Part shown: in pieces, positions 60,566 to 64,000 of the stretch | Position numbering within the stretch: position 1 is the first letter of the stretch | Layout: each line of letters starts with the position of its first letter | Source: Gracilariopsis chorda | Lineage: Eukaryota > Rhodophyta > Florideophyceae > Gracilariales > Gracilariaceae | Assembly (NCBI GenBank): GCA_003194525.1 | Contig: NBIV01000023.1 | Span: forward strand, 413,135-477,134 | Length of the DNA: 64,000 bases | Direction: 5' to 3' | Made by a program: the position numbers and the translations under genes | The notes under the pieces: generated by a model | The model's input: only the letters and a program-made list of their open reading frames with translations | What the model was told of the DNA's origin: nothing | Databases searched by the model: none

Positions 60566-62427
60566 TTGTGTTTGTGTTTGCGGGGTGTGGCTTTGCGGAT
60601 AGCCGCGGTTGCGACTTCGTCCATCTCCAGCTGTCCTGGTTTGATCAAATGACCAAGGTACTTGACTTTATCCGTGAACCATTCACATTTCTTTAGCTTC
60701 AAAGTAATCCCAGCTGACTGGAGCTTTTTTAGTATCAACTCGACGTCTTCAAAATGGTTCTCCATGTTCTTACTGAAAATGATGATATCATCGAGATATA
60801 CCAAGCAGGTCTTCCACTTGTAGGATGACAAGATGATGTCCAGGCCACGCTGGAACGTAGCTGGCGCATTAGTGAGGCCATATGGCATGCGTTTGAATCG
60901 GTAAAGACCGGCGTGGCACACGAAGGCCGTTTTGTCGCGGTCATCATCCGCGATGGGCACCTGCCAGTACCCGGAATTAGCGTCCAGCGTAGTAAATACG
61001 GTGGCATCACCGAGGCTGTCGATGCATTCATCCATTCGGGGTAAGGGATACGTATCCCTTACGGTCACTGCGTTCAGTTTCCTGTAATCCACGCAAAAGC
61101 GTAATGAACTATCCGTCTTCGGGACGAGCACCACTGGGGAGGCCCAAGCGGATTGTGCGGGCTCAATGACCCCCTTTTCAAGCATGTCATCCACATGCTG
61201 TTGTTCGATTTCTCGCGTTCGGGGTCCAGCTCTGTAGGGATGCTGTGCAATGGGTCTTGTACCCGGGACGAGATCAATATGATGCTCTGTTGCGGCGATT
61301 TCGCCGAGGTTCCCATCCCACATGGACGAGTATTTCTGCAGTAATCTGCGTAAGCGATCCCGGTACTCCTCCGGTAGATGGGAGAGGTCCAATTCGTCAA
61401 CTGACGGGAGCGCTTTAGCTAATTCCCGGTCTCCCGGTGTCAGTACTTGCTCCAGTTCAGCGGAAGTTGACAGCGAGATCTCGTCCGGCAGGGATATCCC
61501 TAATACTTCCGCTAGGGAAATGTGCGTCGGTATGAGTACCGTGGGATGTGGTAAAGCCACGGCAACCATCTGATTCTTGTGAAGTTTCACAGGATGATTG
61601 GTGAAGTTGCTAATCAACAATTGGAAAGGTCTGTTAGGTTGTACCTGGGCAACGCCGTTGGCGGCGGTAATTCCATTACGTTCGTACGTGTGTGATAAGG
61701 GTTGAATCACGATCAGTCCGTGGCGTTGTGTGGTTACGGTGACCCACGTCTGAGATTTTGGAGGAAGCTCCACCTGTTCCGCTACCTTAATCTTTGGAGA
61801 GGTTCTCCCACTAGGTCCAGCGTTCTGGGATGGGGGCAACCGCCCTGAATTGGCAGCCGGTTGCAGGGGTCTGCGCACTATTGGTACGGTGCTTCCGTCA
61901 TCCATCTCCACTTCCCGAAGGCGGGGTCTTATTGCTTCCACATAGCGGTCACAGTAGTCACATCCAAGAACAACTTGGGCAGCCAGTGTCGAGCAGACAA
62001 TGAACTCCAACATGACGACATGGTTTGCCAAACGGACGACGAGGCGTATGGTACCTAGACATTCTAGAGGCTTCTTATTTGCGTCCCGGACATCCGGTAG
62101 AGGACCGCTTCGAATGCGAGTCCGATCATGAGGGCTGAGTTCAGATACCCTGATAAAATTCGGTCCTGCGCCGGTATCGAGTACCGCAAGACGTCGCGAC
62201 AACAAATGTCGATTTGTGCCGATATCGGCGTATACTTTATACTTACGTTTAGCCATAACCATAATAGGGTCTGTTCGTCTCCCAGGGCACTGGTATCGTC
62301 GCCATGGTCGACTTAATCCGCAGTCGAACTGCGTTTGACTTCCGGTCGAGCCGGACTTTCCTGGCCTAAGGAGAACCTTGGGCCTCCATACCGGGGAGCG
62401 GGGAGGTCGGTCCCCCTCAGCCGGCAC
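60502..62427 (-). CDS. Gypsy pol N-terminal part: protease and reverse transcriptase
   Basis: 641 open codons. Aspartic protease LAVLDTGAGPNFIRVSELSP (Asp about residue 84); RT blocks VVLVPKTDSSLRFCVDYRKL, NAVTVRDTYPLPRMDECIDS, TTLDANSGYWQVPIADDDRD, FKRMPYGLTNAPATFQRGLD and YLDD in CLVYLDDIIIFSKN, then VKYLGHLIKPGQLEMDEVAT. After ATAAIRKATP the frame is lost and runs out of frame for about 30 codons to a stop; the continuation is in the overlapping ORF. All RT catalytic residues are intact, so this is a comparatively young copy. Confidence 0.9.
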   Translation of the reverse strand: MPAEGDRPPRSPVWRPKVLLRPGKSGSTGSQTQFDCGLSRPWRRYQCPGRRTDPIMVMAKRKYKVYADIGTNRHLLSRRLAVLDTGAGPNFIRVSELSPHDRTRIRSGPLPDVRDANKKPLECLGTIRLVVRLANHVVMLEFIVCSTLAAQVVLGCDYCDRYVEAIRPRLREVEMDDGSTVPIVRRPLQPAANSGRLPPSQNAGPSGRTSPKIKVAEQVELPPKSQTWVTVTTQRHGLIVIQPLSHTYERNGITAANGVAQVQPNRPFQLLISNFTNHPVKLHKNQMVAVALPHPTVLIPTHISLAEVLGISLPDEISLSTSAELEQVLTPGDRELAKALPSVDELDLSHLPEEYRDRLRRLLQKYSSMWDGNLGEIAATEHHIDLVPGTRPIAQHPYRAGPRTREIEQQHVDDMLEKGVIEPAQSAWASPVVLVPKTDSSLRFCVDYRKLNAVTVRDTYPLPRMDECIDSLGDATVFTTLDANSGYWQVPIADDDRDKTAFVCHAGLYRFKRMPYGLTNAPATFQRGLDIILSSYKWKTCLVYLDDIIIFSKNMENHFEDVELILKKLQSAGITLKLKKCEWFTDKVKYLGHLIKPGQLEMDEVATAAIRKATPRKHKHNCVPFWGYVTSIDDLSRATHT

Positions 62428-62468
62428 AATGGAATCGGACTGTGCCGACTCCCTTGGGGCTCCCCCCG

Positions 62469-63993
62469 TTAGTTTTCCGACTTATTCGGAGCATATGCCG
62501 TTACGGCCACTGCGGGCGGGCCGCGAATCTGTCCGGCTTGAGAATGCTCCACATTCTGGGTCGTCGGAATTCCGCCCACGCGGTTCGGGTCACCGGCGAC
62601 GAACGCCTTGGCTTTCCAATACATGGTGGCCGGTACTCTGCTGCGTTCAGCGTCTGTCAGTGACTCATAATTCGAGATAACTCGTTCCAAATCTCGAGCA
62701 GGTAGAGTACACTCCGCTGCTAAGTGGTGCCTCCCGTAGCACACGTGGCAGATGAGCCCTTCTCGGCGGGGCCGAAATGCAGCTGCTGAGCGGTAATTTC
62801 CGCGTTGGTCCACCCATCCAGGCTTACTGGGCGTGAACCCGCCTTGTGGGGGAACCACTCCAGCCTGACGCTGACGTCTGATATCAGCTAGGAGGAGCTC
62901 GGACTCCTCCGTAGGGTATCTGTAGTTGGCAATTCCGTCGTCGGAACTGAGGTGTCTGGATAAACCAGGTAATGAAGCGCTTCTTCCAGCGTGTGGCTTT
63001 GGTCCCGTGGCATCAGGGATGACGACCGAGAATCCTCGACGGTCTCAGCATATAGGGCTCTGGCCTTTGGTTTAGCCGAACGAACCGGCGAGTCCTTGGG
63101 CGTTACGAATGCCGTTGTACGGCGCTGTTGTCCGCGGGCACGGACCGCATCCCCTTCTGCTTGGGCATATTGGACGAGTTCCAAAAAAGGTCATGCTGGC
63201 ATGCTTTTCTCGCTGACGAGCCACTAGCGATTTGATCACTGGATCTAACCCATCGACGAATAGCGTCATCTTCTCATCCGTGGAGTGCACGTTCCCGCAC
63301 CTGGTGGCTGCGTTATTCAGCCTTGAGCTGTATTCTACCTCCTTTTCTCCAGGCTTCTGGGTTAACATCCCGAAGGGTGAAGATAGCCTCGCGGATGGCA
63401 TTGGAGGTTACGTAACTTCGCAGGAGATATTGCACGCCCTCAGGCCAGTTGGTGACTCCACCTTCGGTCGACCGTGAGCGAGCCGCTCACTGCTCGATAC
63501 TGTTGTAGGGCAAACCCTGTCAAGAAATGTGGTAGAGCCACGAAAGCCTGCGCTTCGCTCATACCAAGCATGTCTGCCTCGGTCACAAACCGGTAAAGGA
63601 AATCAAAGATTAAGATCGGGTCCTTCCCGTCGAACTTGAGATCACTCATTCCTATCTTCAGTCTCTTGATCTGATCCTTAACTCTTCCCGTTTCGCGACT
63701 CGTTCGCTTGAGTTTGCGTATTTTCAAACGATACAGACGGTAGTCCTATAATTTCTCCGATAAAGCGGATTAGTACAAGGTAGCACCTTGAGTCCCTTCT
63801 TTGCCGGGCCTCTCTTGCGGCGTATCCAAGGCGGATGTTCCGCGGTGCTTAGATTTCTTCCTCGATTTACGAGTGTCCATCGTTCAGAGGAAGATTCCTC
63901 TGACGATTCCTCTTCAGATTCTTCTGAACTTGATCGGCTCTCCTCGGATTCCTCGGAATCTTCCGAATCTGAATTCAAGGCGGACCTCCGCAT
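62469..63993 (-). pseudogene. Gypsy gag, several frameshifts
   Basis: Pieces on the minus strand: an acidic Ser/Glu N-terminus (SDSEDSEESEE), the gag core MSDLKFDGKDPILIFDFLYR and MSEAQAFVALPHFLTGFALQ, YSSRLNNAATRCGNVHSTDE and KMTLFVDGLDPVIKSL, a basic linker, and a CCHC zinc knuckle (CHVCYGRHHLAAEC). At least three frame changes join them, so gag is more decayed than pol. The start is close to the window edge. Confidence 0.75.
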
Positions 63994-64000
63994 CTTTCCA

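Larger units (their letters stand above)
57477..64000 (-). mobile_element. Ty3/gypsy chromovirus, pol nearly intact, runs off the window
   Basis: Minus strand: gag (63993-62469), protease-RT (62427-60502), RNase H-integrase-chromodomain (60565-57509) and a polypurine tract (57490-57477). It is related to, but distinct from, the plus-strand gypsy (shared DTGAGPN protease and LRSFLGLC blocks). The 5' LTR lies beyond 64000. A 3' LTR should begin just left of 57477, but its far end was not found. Confidence 0.88.

Noticed and set aside
1-64000. tRNA, rRNA or CRISPR loci
   Set aside because: No B-box plus cloverleaf, no rRNA signature and no regular spacer-repeat array were found by eye; a tRNAscan-SE run would be decisive for tRNAs.

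Overview
This is nuclear DNA from a eukaryote, most likely a multicellular (florideophyte-type) red alga. The evidence is: intron-poor, tightly packed genes; a few short spliceosomal introns (86-125 bp, donors GTAAGT/GTGAGT/GTAAAG, CAG acceptors); a plastid-type thioredoxin whose leader has a Phe close to the N-terminus; and a plant-NADK2-like NAD kinase. The species is inferred, not proven. No prokaryotic operon, CRISPR array, rRNA or tRNA gene was seen.

Region 1 (1-24 kb) is a gene island: the end of ETF-ubiquinone oxidoreductase, a TilS-type tRNA-Ile lysidine synthetase, a plastid thioredoxin (3 exons), UBA5 (UFM1-activating E1), a small SPEC3/stum-like membrane protein, TRAPPC2/sedlin (3 exons, assembled here from split pieces), the DEAD-box helicase Dbp4/DDX10, TRAPP-II Trs120/TRAPPC9, dihydroxyacetone kinase (3 exons), a PITH-domain protein and an adenylate kinase-NAD kinase fusion. 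Two TRAPP subunits lie within 8 kb. Neighbouring genes are often convergent with only 43-67 bp between stop codons. Several near-perfect palindromes with 23-28 nt arms and a 1-nt centre sit between genes.

Region 2 (24.9-64 kb) is a transposon graveyard. In order: a PIF/Harbinger element (accessory ORF plus broken DDE transposase); a broken Helitron (minus); a 5'-truncated Ty3/gypsy chromovirus (plus) whose 526-bp 3' LTR is inserted into the integrase of a Ty1/copia element (minus, with a recognisable 255-bp 5' LTR and a half-tRNA-iMet-type primer site); a DIRS-like tyrosine-recombinase retrotransposon (minus); a cluster of hairpin-rich repeats (47.9-49.3 kb); a possibly structured GC-rich block; a 21-bp minisatellite; a second, better preserved Helitron (plus); an intact 575-codon ORF of unknown function with its own TATA box and poly(A) signal; and a second chromovirus (minus) with almost intact pol that runs off the right edge.

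The host genes are housekeeping functions (vesicle tethering, rRNA processing, ufmylation, NADP supply, redox, tRNA modification) with no sign of working as one pathway. The most unusual items are the palindrome family, the AK-NADK fusion, the unexplained 575-aa ORF at 55.6-57.3 kb, and the exactly datable nesting of copia and gypsy elements.
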